DNA of 64,000 nucleotides from an uncultured Bacteroidales bacterium (GTDB lineage Bacteria > Bacteroidota > Bacteroidia > Bacteroidales > FEN-979). The position numbers and the translations under genes were made by a program. Below are positions 52,191 to 59,457 of the stretch, piece by piece (the stretch's first letter is position 1; each line of letters begins with the position of its first letter). Where the stretch lies: assembly GCA_903887775.1 (NCBI GenBank), contig CAISRB010000019.1, positions 124,001 to 188,000 of the forward strand, in the 5' to 3' direction. The notes beneath the pieces were generated by a model. That model was given only the letters and a program-made list of their open reading frames with translations. It was not told the DNA's origin and did not search any database.

Positions 52191-54733
52191 AAAGAAGTTA
52201 CAAATCTGAATTCTCAGACCTCCGCCAAAAGGCAGAGGAGTTGCTGATAACAAAAATCTCAAAATCAGATTCACCACTTTCTGAAAATGACACACTCAAA
52301 CTCATTCATGAGTTGGAGGTGCACCAGATAGAACTGGAATTACAGAACAAGGAACTTAACCTGGCCCGATCCGCTGCACTCTTAACAGCCGAGAAATTTA
52401 CCGAATTGTACGACTTTTCGCCAACCAGTTATTTTTCCCTTTCAAAAGACGGTAGAATTGTTGAACTCAACCTGGAAGGAGCCAAAATGCTTGGCAAAGA
52501 ACGCTCGCTGTTCATAGACAAGGTGTTTGGACTTTTCGTTTCCAGCGACACAAAACAACGCTTCGGTCTCTTTCTGAAACAGGTTTTTACAAGCAACGCT
52601 AAAGAAACCTGCGAAGTGACCCTGTTAACAGGTGATGGCACACAAATGGTTGTTCTTCTTACCGGCATCCCCACTGAAAACGGGAAACAATGCCTTTTAT
52701 CTGTTGTTGATATTACGGAAAGAAAACGCCTGGACAGCATCATCAAAACACGCAACTCAATTTTAGAACTGTCTTATCATTGCTCTTTGGATGAATTGCT
52801 TCAAAAAACACTTGATGCGGTTGAAATCCTTTCGCAAAGTAAAATTTCATTCTTTCATTTTGTTGAAGAAGACCAGGTTACGCTTTCGCTGCAAACATGG
52901 TCAACGAATACGTTGCAGAAAATGTGCAGTGCAGACGGGAAAGACCAGCATTACCCCATTGATCAGGCGGGTGTCTGGGTGGATTGCATTGCTGCACGTT
53001 CGCCAGTGATCCACAACGACTATCTTTCACTGCCACATCGGAAAGGATTGCCTGTGGGTCATGCACCGGTCATTCGCGAACTGGTAGTCCCTATACTCAG
53101 AAATGAAAAAATTGTGGCCATCCTTGGCGTCGGAAACAAAGAAAGCAATTACGATCAAACCGATGTCCAGTCGATTTCTGAAGTTGCTGATATCGTATTG
53201 GATATCGCCGAGCGTAAAAAAGGTGAGGAAGCACTTCGTATAAGCAATGAATTCAACCAATCACTATTGCAAACCATTCCATTTGGAATGGATATCGTTG
53301 ATGAATTTGGGAATATTCTTTATTTGAGTGAAAAAATTAAACAGCATTTTGGGGATGATTCACTGGGTAAGAAATGCTGGGATTTGTACCGTGATGATAA
53401 AAAACAGTGTTCCGACTGCCCGCTGCATTCCGGAATAAATGTTGGCGAAACCAAAACAAATGAAACCAATGGCGTGTTGGATGGGAAAACCTTCGAGATA
53501 TACCACACCGGAATAATTTTTCACGGACAAAAAGCAATGCTCGAAGCCTTTATCGACATCACAAAGAGAAAGTTAGCTGAAGATGAGTTAATCATTGCCA
53601 AAGAACACGCTGAAGAAAGCGACCGTCTCAAATCGGCCTTCCTTGCCAATATGAGCCATGAAATAAGGACACCCATGAACGGCGTTCTTGGATTTGCTGA
53701 ATTGCTTAAAGAACCAAAATTATCGGATGAGGAGCAAAAAAAGTATATCAGTGTCATTCAGAGAAGTGGCAACCGTTTGCTGAGTATCATCAATGATATC
53801 GTTGATATATCTAAAATAGAAGCCGGACAAATGGAAAATTCACTGTCAGAGGTGAATGTCAATGAGAAAATCCAGGACACTTATAATTTCTTCAAACACC
53901 AGACAAACCAGAAAGGGATTCATTTTTCCTGTAAAAGCCCATTGCCATCTGCACAATCCATAATCAAAACAGATAACGAAAAATTATATGCCATTCTCAC
54001 TAATCTCGTTAACAATGCCATTAAATTTACTAATTCAGGCTCTATAGAGTTTGGATATATAAAAAGAGATGTGTTCCTTGAATTTTATGTGAAAGATACC
54101 GGAATTGGCATTAGCGAGGCTAATAAGGATATCATTTTTGAGCGGTTCAGGCAAGGAGGTAAGATAAGTTCCAAAACGAATGAAGGCACAGGTTTGGGAT
54201 TATCAATTTCGAAAGCCTTTGTGGAAATGCTGGGCGGAAAAATATGGGTTGAAAGTGAAGAGGGCCAAGGTTCAGAATTTTATTTTACCATCCCATACAT
54301 CACTGAAAAACAAGTTGAAAACAATAATCAGAATATTCATCCGATAGAAGAGGAATCAGGTCAAATTAAAAACCTGAAAATACTTATTGCCGAAGACGAT
54401 GAGACATCAGATTTCCTCATCACTAGCATACTCAACAAGAATAGCCATAAACTTTTACATGCAACAACAGGAAATGAAACTATTGAGGTTTGCCGTAATC
54501 ATCCCAACCTGGATCTGGTTCTGATGGATATCAGGATGGCTGACATGAGTGGATTAGAAACTACACGTCGAATACGTCAATTTAATATGAATGTCATCAT
54601 TATTGCCCAAACAGCCGATGCACTTACAGATGACAGGGAAAAGGCAATTTCGGCAGGATGTAATGATTATATTTCAAAACCCATTGATAAGGAGAAATTA
54701 AAGGCGTTAATACAAAAGTACTTCAAAGTATAA
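52187..54733 (+). CDS. Hybrid sensor histidine kinase (PAS-GAF-PAS-HisKA-HATPase-REC)
   Basis: 848 residues from the ATG at 52187, which overlaps the upstream stop as ATGA and is preceded by a clear AAGGAGG site. Modules: helical N-terminus, PAS (about 65-175), GAF (about 175-320), PAS (about 335-455), HisKA with MSHEIRTPMNGVLG (His about 507), HATPase with NLVNNAIKF, DTGIGI and GTGLGLS, and a receiver with ILIAEDDE and the phospho-Asp in LVLMDIRM. There is no membrane segment, so it senses cytoplasmic signals, perhaps through PAS/GAF ligands. Overlap shows it works with the CheB-CheR partner. Confidence 0.92.
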   Translation: MKRSYKSEFSDLRQKAEELLITKISKSDSPLSENDTLKLIHELEVHQIELELQNKELNLARSAALLTAEKFTELYDFSPTSYFSLSKDGRIVELNLEGAKMLGKERSLFIDKVFGLFVSSDTKQRFGLFLKQVFTSNAKETCEVTLLTGDGTQMVVLLTGIPTENGKQCLLSVVDITERKRLDSIIKTRNSILELSYHCSLDELLQKTLDAVEILSQSKISFFHFVEEDQVTLSLQTWSTNTLQKMCSADGKDQHYPIDQAGVWVDCIAARSPVIHNDYLSLPHRKGLPVGHAPVIRELVVPILRNEKIVAILGVGNKESNYDQTDVQSISEVADIVLDIAERKKGEEALRISNEFNQSLLQTIPFGMDIVDEFGNILYLSEKIKQHFGDDSLGKKCWDLYRDDKKQCSDCPLHSGINVGETKTNETNGVLDGKTFEIYHTGIIFHGQKAMLEAFIDITKRKLAEDELIIAKEHAEESDRLKSAFLANMSHEIRTPMNGVLGFAELLKEPKLSDEEQKKYISVIQRSGNRLLSIINDIVDISKIEAGQMENSLSEVNVNEKIQDTYNFFKHQTNQKGIHFSCKSPLPSAQSIIKTDNEKLYAILTNLVNNAIKFTNSGSIEFGYIKRDVFLEFYVKDTGIGISEANKDIIFERFRQGGKISSKTNEGTGLGLSISKAFVEMLGGKIWVESEEGQGSEFYFTIPYITEKQVENNNQNIHPIEEESGQIKNLKILIAEDDETSDFLITSILNKNSHKLLHATTGNETIEVCRNHPNLDLVLMDIRMADMSGLETTRRIRQFNMNVIIIAQTADALTDDREKAISAGCNDYISKPIDKEKLKALIQKYFKV

Positions 54734-54749
54734 TCAACAACCTCCCTCC

Positions 54750-54846
54750 GCAACCGCTAATCCATTCACTCATTCGGCGGTTCCGCTCCGTTTCGTCGCA
54801 AGCTCCTCACGGCTTCACCGCTCATTCGTTCAGGCTTAGCCGTTGC
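54750..54846. repeat. Inverted repeat with long loop (GCAACCGCTAA ... TTAGCCGTTGC)
   Basis: Arms at 54750-54760 and 54836-54846 pair in 10 of 11 positions. The 75-base loop contains GGCGGTTCCGCTCC and AGCTCCTCACGG segments that can pair with each other. First hairpin after the kinase gene. Confidence 0.5.
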
Positions 54847-54865
54847 TCCGGTTCCTTCAATTAGG

Positions 54866-54903
54866 TATACACCCGGTGCTTCGTTCCTCGCACCCGGTGT
54901 ATA
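54866..54903. repeat. Tight hairpin TATACACCCGGTGC / GCACCCGGTGTATA
   Basis: Fourteen-base arms with one C-C mismatch and a 10-base loop. Strong enough to act as a terminator-like or regulatory structure, but no T-tract follows on the plus strand. Confidence 0.7.
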
Positions 54904-55050
54904 AATCGTCTATTTGCAAGATCTGTTCCGGCAAAGATGTCAATGAAGCACTTCTCGCAAGTTAAACGGTTAAATCCAACGCGTCCAGTTGCCCAGCCCG
55001 CCCAAGTAACAAGCATTTCCCTTCCCTCAGTACCACGAGTCCGTTTTTAC

Positions 55051-55185
55051 TTAACATAACATGATATTATATGCGAAAAGGGGCGTTGCTCCTGATAAAA
55101 TCCATTGTTCAGGTAAACATCATAATCCCGGCGGCAAATTCTCTCCAGGTCTGATCCCCTTTTACATATAATCACATTATGTTAA
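55051..55185. repeat. 135-bp imperfect palindrome with attC-like ends
   Basis: Arms 55051-55083 and 55156-55185 pair closely: TTAACATAA/TTATGTTAA at the base and AAAAGGGG/CCCCTTTT inside, with a TGAT...TATATG core. At the base, ACTTAAC (55049-55055) and GTTAAAT (55181-55187) match the RYYYAAC and GTTRRRY ends of integron attC sites. No integron integrase is in the window, so this is a resemblance only. Confidence 0.65.
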
Positions 55186-55655
55186 ATAAAACGTTAGCTT
55201 AACGAGAAGATTGAGAGGGTGCTTATCCGGCAGGCAATACGAGTAAAATTGAGTTCGAAGCACAAGAATATCGGCAGCGCATTTTTGCCTCGATAAAGGT
55301 GCATTAAGCAATACCTGCCAACACCAGCCGGTCGTTTCCGGGCTTCAATGTCCGCTCCGTTTCACACCCGACGCTTCGCGCCGGACGCTCCACTCCGCTC
55401 CCATGAAAGCCCTCCACTCCCTCATCGCAGGGCCTTTCGAGCTTGCACCGCAGCAAGAAAAGGCTGCCGTGCAACCATCTCAGTCCCTGCTTCATTATTC
55501 GGTAATTAACGGTATTGCTTAACGCACCAAATTTAACATCCCCCCGGATATAAAAACCGGCAAATGCCCTGCCTCCAGCTTCGACGGGCCGGACGAGAGC
55601 CCTTCGTAGCAATCATCCTCCGTATTTCCGGCAGGAATCCCATCCAACTCCCGCA

Positions 55656-55685
55656 CCAACACGCGTTGAAAACAACGCCGGTTGG
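55656..55685. repeat. Hairpin CCAAC-GCGTTG / CAACGC-GTTGG
   Basis: Two pairing blocks with a 2-base internal loop around an AAAA tetraloop. Same design as 56071-56115. Confidence 0.6.
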
Positions 55686-56070
55686 TTTGTTTACTTTTCT
55701 CAGTTCGCAAATTTACCTGCGCACCCTTGGCATATGCTCATCCTTCGCAATGCCATTAGTGCGCCTCCCATTGGCCCACCATGGCCCGGAATCCTGGCCC
55801 AGCATCATCCGAAATGCCCGGTCATCAGTACCACGAGTACCGGCAACGCATTCTCACCTTGATCATAACCCATTAAAGCTACCGAATTATTCCGGGCCTT
55901 CGCTATCGGCACTCGCCCTGCACTCTCCTGACGTCGAATGCAAGAGCTTCGTGCCTTCCGCTCACCCTCCATAATCGGTACTTTAAAGCGTTATTTGCCT
56001 ATCCCTTTGCCGTTTGCCAGCATCGGTGAATGCATCGCCTCATCAGCTTCGATTGAGCAGGTACGCCAGC

Positions 56071-56115
56071 CAAGTCCACTGCCAGGCAGCGTTGAAAAAA
56101 CGCAACCTGGACTTG
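56071..56115. repeat. Hairpin CAAGTCCA ... GCGTT / AACGC ... TGGACTTG
   Basis: An 8-base perfect outer stem, a mismatched middle and a 5-base inner stem. The inner GCGTT...AACGC block also occurs at 55663-55678. Confidence 0.6.
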
Positions 56116-56240
56116 CTACAATTGAAGTTTAGCCAACCACCCTTGCCACCTTATTCGCCCTCGTCCCTCGGGCTTCATAACGTGGCGGGTGCGCAACCCC
56201 CAAGGGAATTAAATCATAATCTCCGTCAAATCTACCTTCA

Positions 56241-56349
56241 AAATTTTTCTACTCGCAAGGCCGGTGCCCGTTGGGTGCTGTCATTTTTTTGAAGCATTGA
56301 TTCTTTTAATGGTAAAAAAATGACCAGCAGCCTTGCAAGCGAAAAATTT
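56241..56349. repeat. Long imperfect hairpin at the right edge of the cargo segment
   Basis: A 109-base palindrome with blocks AAATTTTTC/GAAAAATTT, GCAAGGC/GCCTTGC, TGCTG/CAGCA and TCATTTTTTT/AAAAAAATGA. The minus strand at 56278-56267 reads GCACCCAACGGG, the same 12 bases as the tip of the hairpin at 48505-48622, in opposite orientation. It lies about 100 bases beyond the stop of the minus-strand terminase gene, so it may also terminate that transcript. Confidence 0.8.
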
Positions 56350-56449
56350 CTCCGCTGATTGTTGCCTACGATTTTGATTTAATGATGTATTCTATTCTAA
56401 CCTGATGAAAATCCTGTTTAAATCCTGATTCCGATTTCCGGATCACGGA

Positions 56450-57655
56450 TCACCTCAGGTGCCTTGACGTCTTGATCAGCCGGTTCCCCATAAACAATCT
56501 CCCCATGCAGGCGTACCTGATTCCATCTATGGCATGGTTGAACCGGTCCACCGGAACATTCAGGGGTTTTCCGGAGGCATCTTCCTTCCATTTGTAGTTT
56601 TTGAGCTCCCTGATTAGGTTGACCGATCGTTTGGTGATCCGCATGGGATAACGTTTCAGGATGTCAATCCCTGCCAGGATCGAATCCGGACCTTTGAACG
56701 TCGGTTTGATGTTAAATCCTTCCTGTCGGATCTCGTAAATGCACTTGGGCTGGTTATCGGCAATGATCTCATCGGCCTTGGTGATGCCGAGCTGGTTCAT
56801 CCATTTGCAGATGTCCGTATTGGTAAGGCCCCGGGAGTAAATCAGCTCATCAATATAGAGCTCGCCTGCGCTTAATCCCACCTTGATCAGGGTAGTCGGA
56901 TCATTGGAGAATCCAAAATCCATCCCGTAGCTGATCCATTTGCAGGATTCAGGCCAGGCATCAATGGTCCTCCAATTAGTGAAGATCAGGCCGGTGATCT
57001 GGCCGATCTCGCCTAGGCCATAGATCCTCCAGTAATTTTCATCAACTTGTTTCAGGTTCTCGATTTCCTTCACCTGTTCCGGAGGTAAAAACTGGATATT
57101 GTCCAGGTAGGTTGAATGGATGAAGGTACAGTCTTTCCGGGGGATGACGATGTCATAGATCCAGTGTTCGTCCATGGAGGGGTTGAAGTCAAGGAAGATT
57201 TGCTTCTCGGTACGAAGTGAAAGCTGGACCCAATCTTCCAGGCTCAGTTCATTGGCTTCGTTGATGAACAGGTAGGCTCGTTTGGCGCCTCGTTTCTTCT
57301 GGGGCTGATCCAGGCTCATGAACTCGAACAGGTTTCCGTTCAGCTGGTAGGTGTTCTCAGTTTTGTTGTGGCTTCGTTCATCATACAAATCGGCCATCCT
57401 GAGGATCTCGAAGAAGTCCCGCATGGCTGATGCTTTCAGGGCCGGCATGCTCCGGCGCACGATCGAAAATACCATGTCGGTTCCTTCAAAGGCCTTCACC
57501 AGGATGAGCAGCTGCAGGATCGAAAAGGTCTTTCCCGACCGGCTTCCGCCCTGGTTCACGACGATCTTGGTCCCGGCTTCATAGTTTTTCCTGAATACGG
57601 TCGATACCTTGATGGTCTTTTCCAAGGGGTAAGGATTTAACTGTTCCGTCGGCAA
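56450..57655 (-). CDS. terL: Phage terminase large subunit
   Basis: 401 residues. The N-terminal ATPase has Walker A QGGSRSGKTFS (about 33-43) and Walker B YLFINEANE (about 128-136). The C-terminal nuclease has its first Asp in YGMDFGFSNDP and further acidic residues in IIADNQP and FNHAIDG. It translocates and cuts phage DNA during head filling. The frame opens at a TTG (57655); the next Met lies after Walker A, so a non-ATG start is required. It overlaps the upstream gene by 77 bases. The minus-strand packaging operon diverges from the capsid operon. Confidence 0.92.
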   Translation of the reverse strand: MPTEQLNPYPLEKTIKVSTVFRKNYEAGTKIVVNQGGSRSGKTFSILQLLILVKAFEGTDMVFSIVRRSMPALKASAMRDFFEILRMADLYDERSHNKTENTYQLNGNLFEFMSLDQPQKKRGAKRAYLFINEANELSLEDWVQLSLRTEKQIFLDFNPSMDEHWIYDIVIPRKDCTFIHSTYLDNIQFLPPEQVKEIENLKQVDENYWRIYGLGEIGQITGLIFTNWRTIDAWPESCKWISYGMDFGFSNDPTTLIKVGLSAGELYIDELIYSRGLTNTDICKWMNQLGITKADEIIADNQPKCIYEIRQEGFNIKPTFKGPDSILAGIDILKRYPMRITKRSVNLIRELKNYKWKEDASGKPLNVPVDRFNHAIDGIRYACMGRLFMGNRLIKTSRHLR

Positions 57656-57950
57656 GCATGCTGCTCTGGATTACTTCAAAGGTGATCTTGGTGAGTTTAT
57701 CCTGAGCCGGTCCCAGGTCAACGTTCATCCGCTGGAGCTTGGGGCGGATATATTCCTGCAGATTCATCCACAGATCAACCTGGTCTTTCGGTTTCAGCTT
57801 CCTGATGCTGTCTTCAAGGGTCTCATCCAGCAATTCAAGGACCCATTCTATGCGCTCTTTTTGTTCTGAGGTGATTTTATTAGGTGATCCCTTGGGTCTT
57901 CCCCCTTCACCGGGCTTGAATTTATGCCGGGTGTTTGTTTTCGATTCCAT
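57579..57950 (-). CDS. Small terminase-like protein (DUF5681-type)
   Basis: 123 residues. The Lys/Gly/Pro-rich start RHKFKPGEGGRPKGSPNK matches the DUF5681-like DNA-binding proteins found before terL in Bacteroidota phages; a helical region follows (about 30-85). It is likely to serve as the small terminase or DNA recognition subunit. ATG at 57950. The C-terminus overlaps the terL frame by 77 bases, which suggests tight coupling. Confidence 0.65.
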   Translation of the reverse strand: MESKTNTRHKFKPGEGGRPKGSPNKITSEQKERIEWVLELLDETLEDSIRKLKPKDQVDLWMNLQEYIRPKLQRMNVDLGPAQDKLTKITFEVIQSSMLADGTVKSLPLGKDHQGIDRIQEKL

Positions 57951-58010
57951 GCTGTCGTATTTCTATATATTTCAGAATATTATATGCAATTTTCGCTATT
58001 TGTCGAAAGC

Positions 58011-58271
58011 TCATGATTTCCTGTAAACCAGTTTCTCAATCGTGCTTACCGAGACTCCGTAACAATCGCTCAGCTCATTCTTGATTTGTGTATAAGTCAT
58101 TCCTCCTTTTTCCAGGGTTTTTCCCTCGCGGGCATAGGTAAAATAGAGTTCCTTCACCAGCCATTTTTTAGCCTGGCTTACAGGGAGTAATCCTTTTACC
58201 ACGAGTTGTTCCACTTCGATTCCGCAACGTTCTCTCAGGTCAACGATCACCTTTTCGGTTTCCGGATTCAT
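58011..58271 (-). CDS. Small HTH-like protein of the packaging operon
   Basis: 86 residues. Helical; the C-terminal half GMTYTQIKNELSDCYGVSVS followed by TIEKLVYRKS resembles a homeodomain-like HTH as in small terminase N-terminal domains. It is the first gene of the minus-strand terminase operon, 60 bases upstream of the DUF5681-like gene. Function in DNA recognition is inferred from context. Confidence 0.6.
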   Translation of the reverse strand: MNPETEKVIVDLRERCGIEVEQLVVKGLLPVSQAKKWLVKELYFTYAREGKTLEKGGMTYTQIKNELSDCYGVSVSTIEKLVYRKS

Positions 58272-58285
58272 ATAGCCATTTTTTA

Positions 58286-58293
58286 CAAAAATA
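58286..58293 (-). promoter_or_regulatory. Bacteroidota -7 box (TATTTTTG on minus) for the terminase operon
   Basis: On the minus strand 58293-58286 reads TATTTTTG, fitting TAnnTTTG. The transcript would start about 8 bases before the ATG at 58271, a nearly leaderless message. Confidence 0.4.
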
Positions 58294-58370
58294 TGAATGA
58301 ATCTGTATTATAACAAGCTATCATGCAACTTTTTGCCAACATGTACTAAACAATTACTTTAAGTCATTTG

Positions 58371-58378
58371 TATGTTTG
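58371..58378 (+). promoter_or_regulatory. Bacteroidota -7 box (TATGTTTG) for the capsid operon
   Basis: TATGTTTG fits TAnnTTTG and would start transcription near 58385, before the ATG at 58403. It also supports that ATG over the TTG at 58376. Confidence 0.45.
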
Positions 58379-58402
58379 TGGCTATCAATTTTTATCGACG
58401 GT

Positions 58403-59359
58403 ATGAAGTCCTTTTCCACTCCTCCCATCGCCTTTTCTGTTTCCAGTGTCGACGAAGCTACAGGCACTCTCAACAAGGTCATTGTCGCCCAGGTGGGTAA
58501 GGTCAAATCCTACTTCGAGCAGATCGACGCCATTACCCTGGCCCAGATTGAAAAACTCGGTAACGAAAAGGAGAATGGGATCAAGGCCCGCTTTGGTCAC
58601 CCCAATATGTGCAACTCTTCGTTTGGCACTTACATCGGCCGCTTTAAGAATTTTAAGATCGAGGGGGATAAAGTGTATGGTGATCTGCATCTCGATGAGG
58701 TCTGTAAGGAATCTCCTTCCGGGAACCTCCATGCGTATATCCTGAAGATGGCCAAAAACAACCCGGATATGTTCGGGGCTTCGATTGCCTTTATACCGGG
58801 CGAATCGGTGATCATCGATGAGGAATACCCTGCCACTCGCATCGAGGATCTTCTGGCCACCGATTTGGTGGATGATCCTGCAGCCACGAATTCTCTCTTT
58901 GCAGTGGATTCCTTCTCTTATCAGGCCACCCGCTTCCTCGATGATAACCCGGCCATTGCCTGGCTCATTGCCAAAAAACCCGACACCATCATTGAATTCA
59001 TGCTTAAATACTTTTCAAACAACAACACCATGAAAAAGGAACTTTTCCAAAGGCTTAAAAACCTCCTGAACCCAGCTCCTGATGGAGCCAATGCCGATGC
59101 TCTGAAGGACTATAACCAGACCGTCGAACAACTCGAAGCAGACTATCAGAAACAAATTTCAACCCTGGAAGCCGATCACCAGAAACAGCTTTCCGCTCTC
59201 CAGGATCAGATCACCACCCTTCAGGACCAGCTCAAAGCCCGGCCCACCACCGTCGAAGGCGCCGATCCCCAGCTCAAAGTCGGCCCCACCGAAGAAACCT
59301 TCGGTAAACAGCTTTTAAAGGAAATGCCCATCCACCTCAAAGACAAACTCAAAAAGTAA
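58403..59359 (+). CDS. Prohead protease with C-terminal scaffold domain
   Basis: 318 residues from the ATG at 58403. About 1-190 is a capsid maturation protease-like domain: a His in KARFGHPNMC and a Ser in DMFGASIAF at the positions expected for S14/S78-type phage proteases, with ATDLVDDPAATNSLF downstream. About 205-318 is a charged coiled coil (repeated LEADxQKQxSxLQ) like a scaffold. An in-frame ATG at 59030 sits at the junction and could give a separate scaffold, as in lambda C/Nu3. First gene of the plus-strand head operon. Confidence 0.78.
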   Translation: MKSFSTPPIAFSVSSVDEATGTLNKVIVAQVGKVKSYFEQIDAITLAQIEKLGNEKENGIKARFGHPNMCNSSFGTYIGRFKNFKIEGDKVYGDLHLDEVCKESPSGNLHAYILKMAKNNPDMFGASIAFIPGESVIIDEEYPATRIEDLLATDLVDDPAATNSLFAVDSFSYQATRFLDDNPAIAWLIAKKPDTIIEFMLKYFSNNNTMKKELFQRLKNLLNPAPDGANADALKDYNQTVEQLEADYQKQISTLEADHQKQLSALQDQITTLQDQLKARPTTVEGADPQLKVGPTEETFGKQLLKEMPIHLKDKLKK

Positions 59360-59364
59360 CACCC

Positions 59365-59436
59365 CATCATGCATCCCGCATCCTGCCTCATCTTTCATTC
59401 GACATTCAACATTCGTTATTCAATATTCGATATTCA
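59365..59436. repeat. Heptad repeat array 4 (two sub-arrays)
   Basis: First block: catcatg, catcccg, catcctg (59365-59385). Second block: acattca, acattcg, ttattca, atattcg, atattca (59402-59436), 32 of 35 bases identical to array 2 at 43378. It ends about 21 bases before the capsid gene start. Confidence 0.9.
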
Positions 59437-59457
59437 TTTCTTCAATCCTCATCCGCC

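Larger units (their letters stand above)
54734..56449. other. Gene-less, hairpin-rich 1.7-kb block
   Basis: No reading frame here shows a recognisable protein; the open frames on both strands are short, overlap each other and have mixed composition. The block is GC-rich and packed with inverted repeats at 54750-54846, 54866-54903, 55051-55185, 55656-55685, 56071-56115 and 56241-56349. TCAGTACCACGAGT occurs twice (55028 and 55828 regions). It fits structured noncoding DNA, such as recombination sites or MITE-type copies, or a non-coding RNA locus. Confidence 0.6.

Noticed and set aside
54734-56300. Short open frames in the 1.7-kb hairpin block as genes
   Set aside because: They overlap on both strands, have no promoter boxes or domains, and follow the inverted repeats rather than codon rules.
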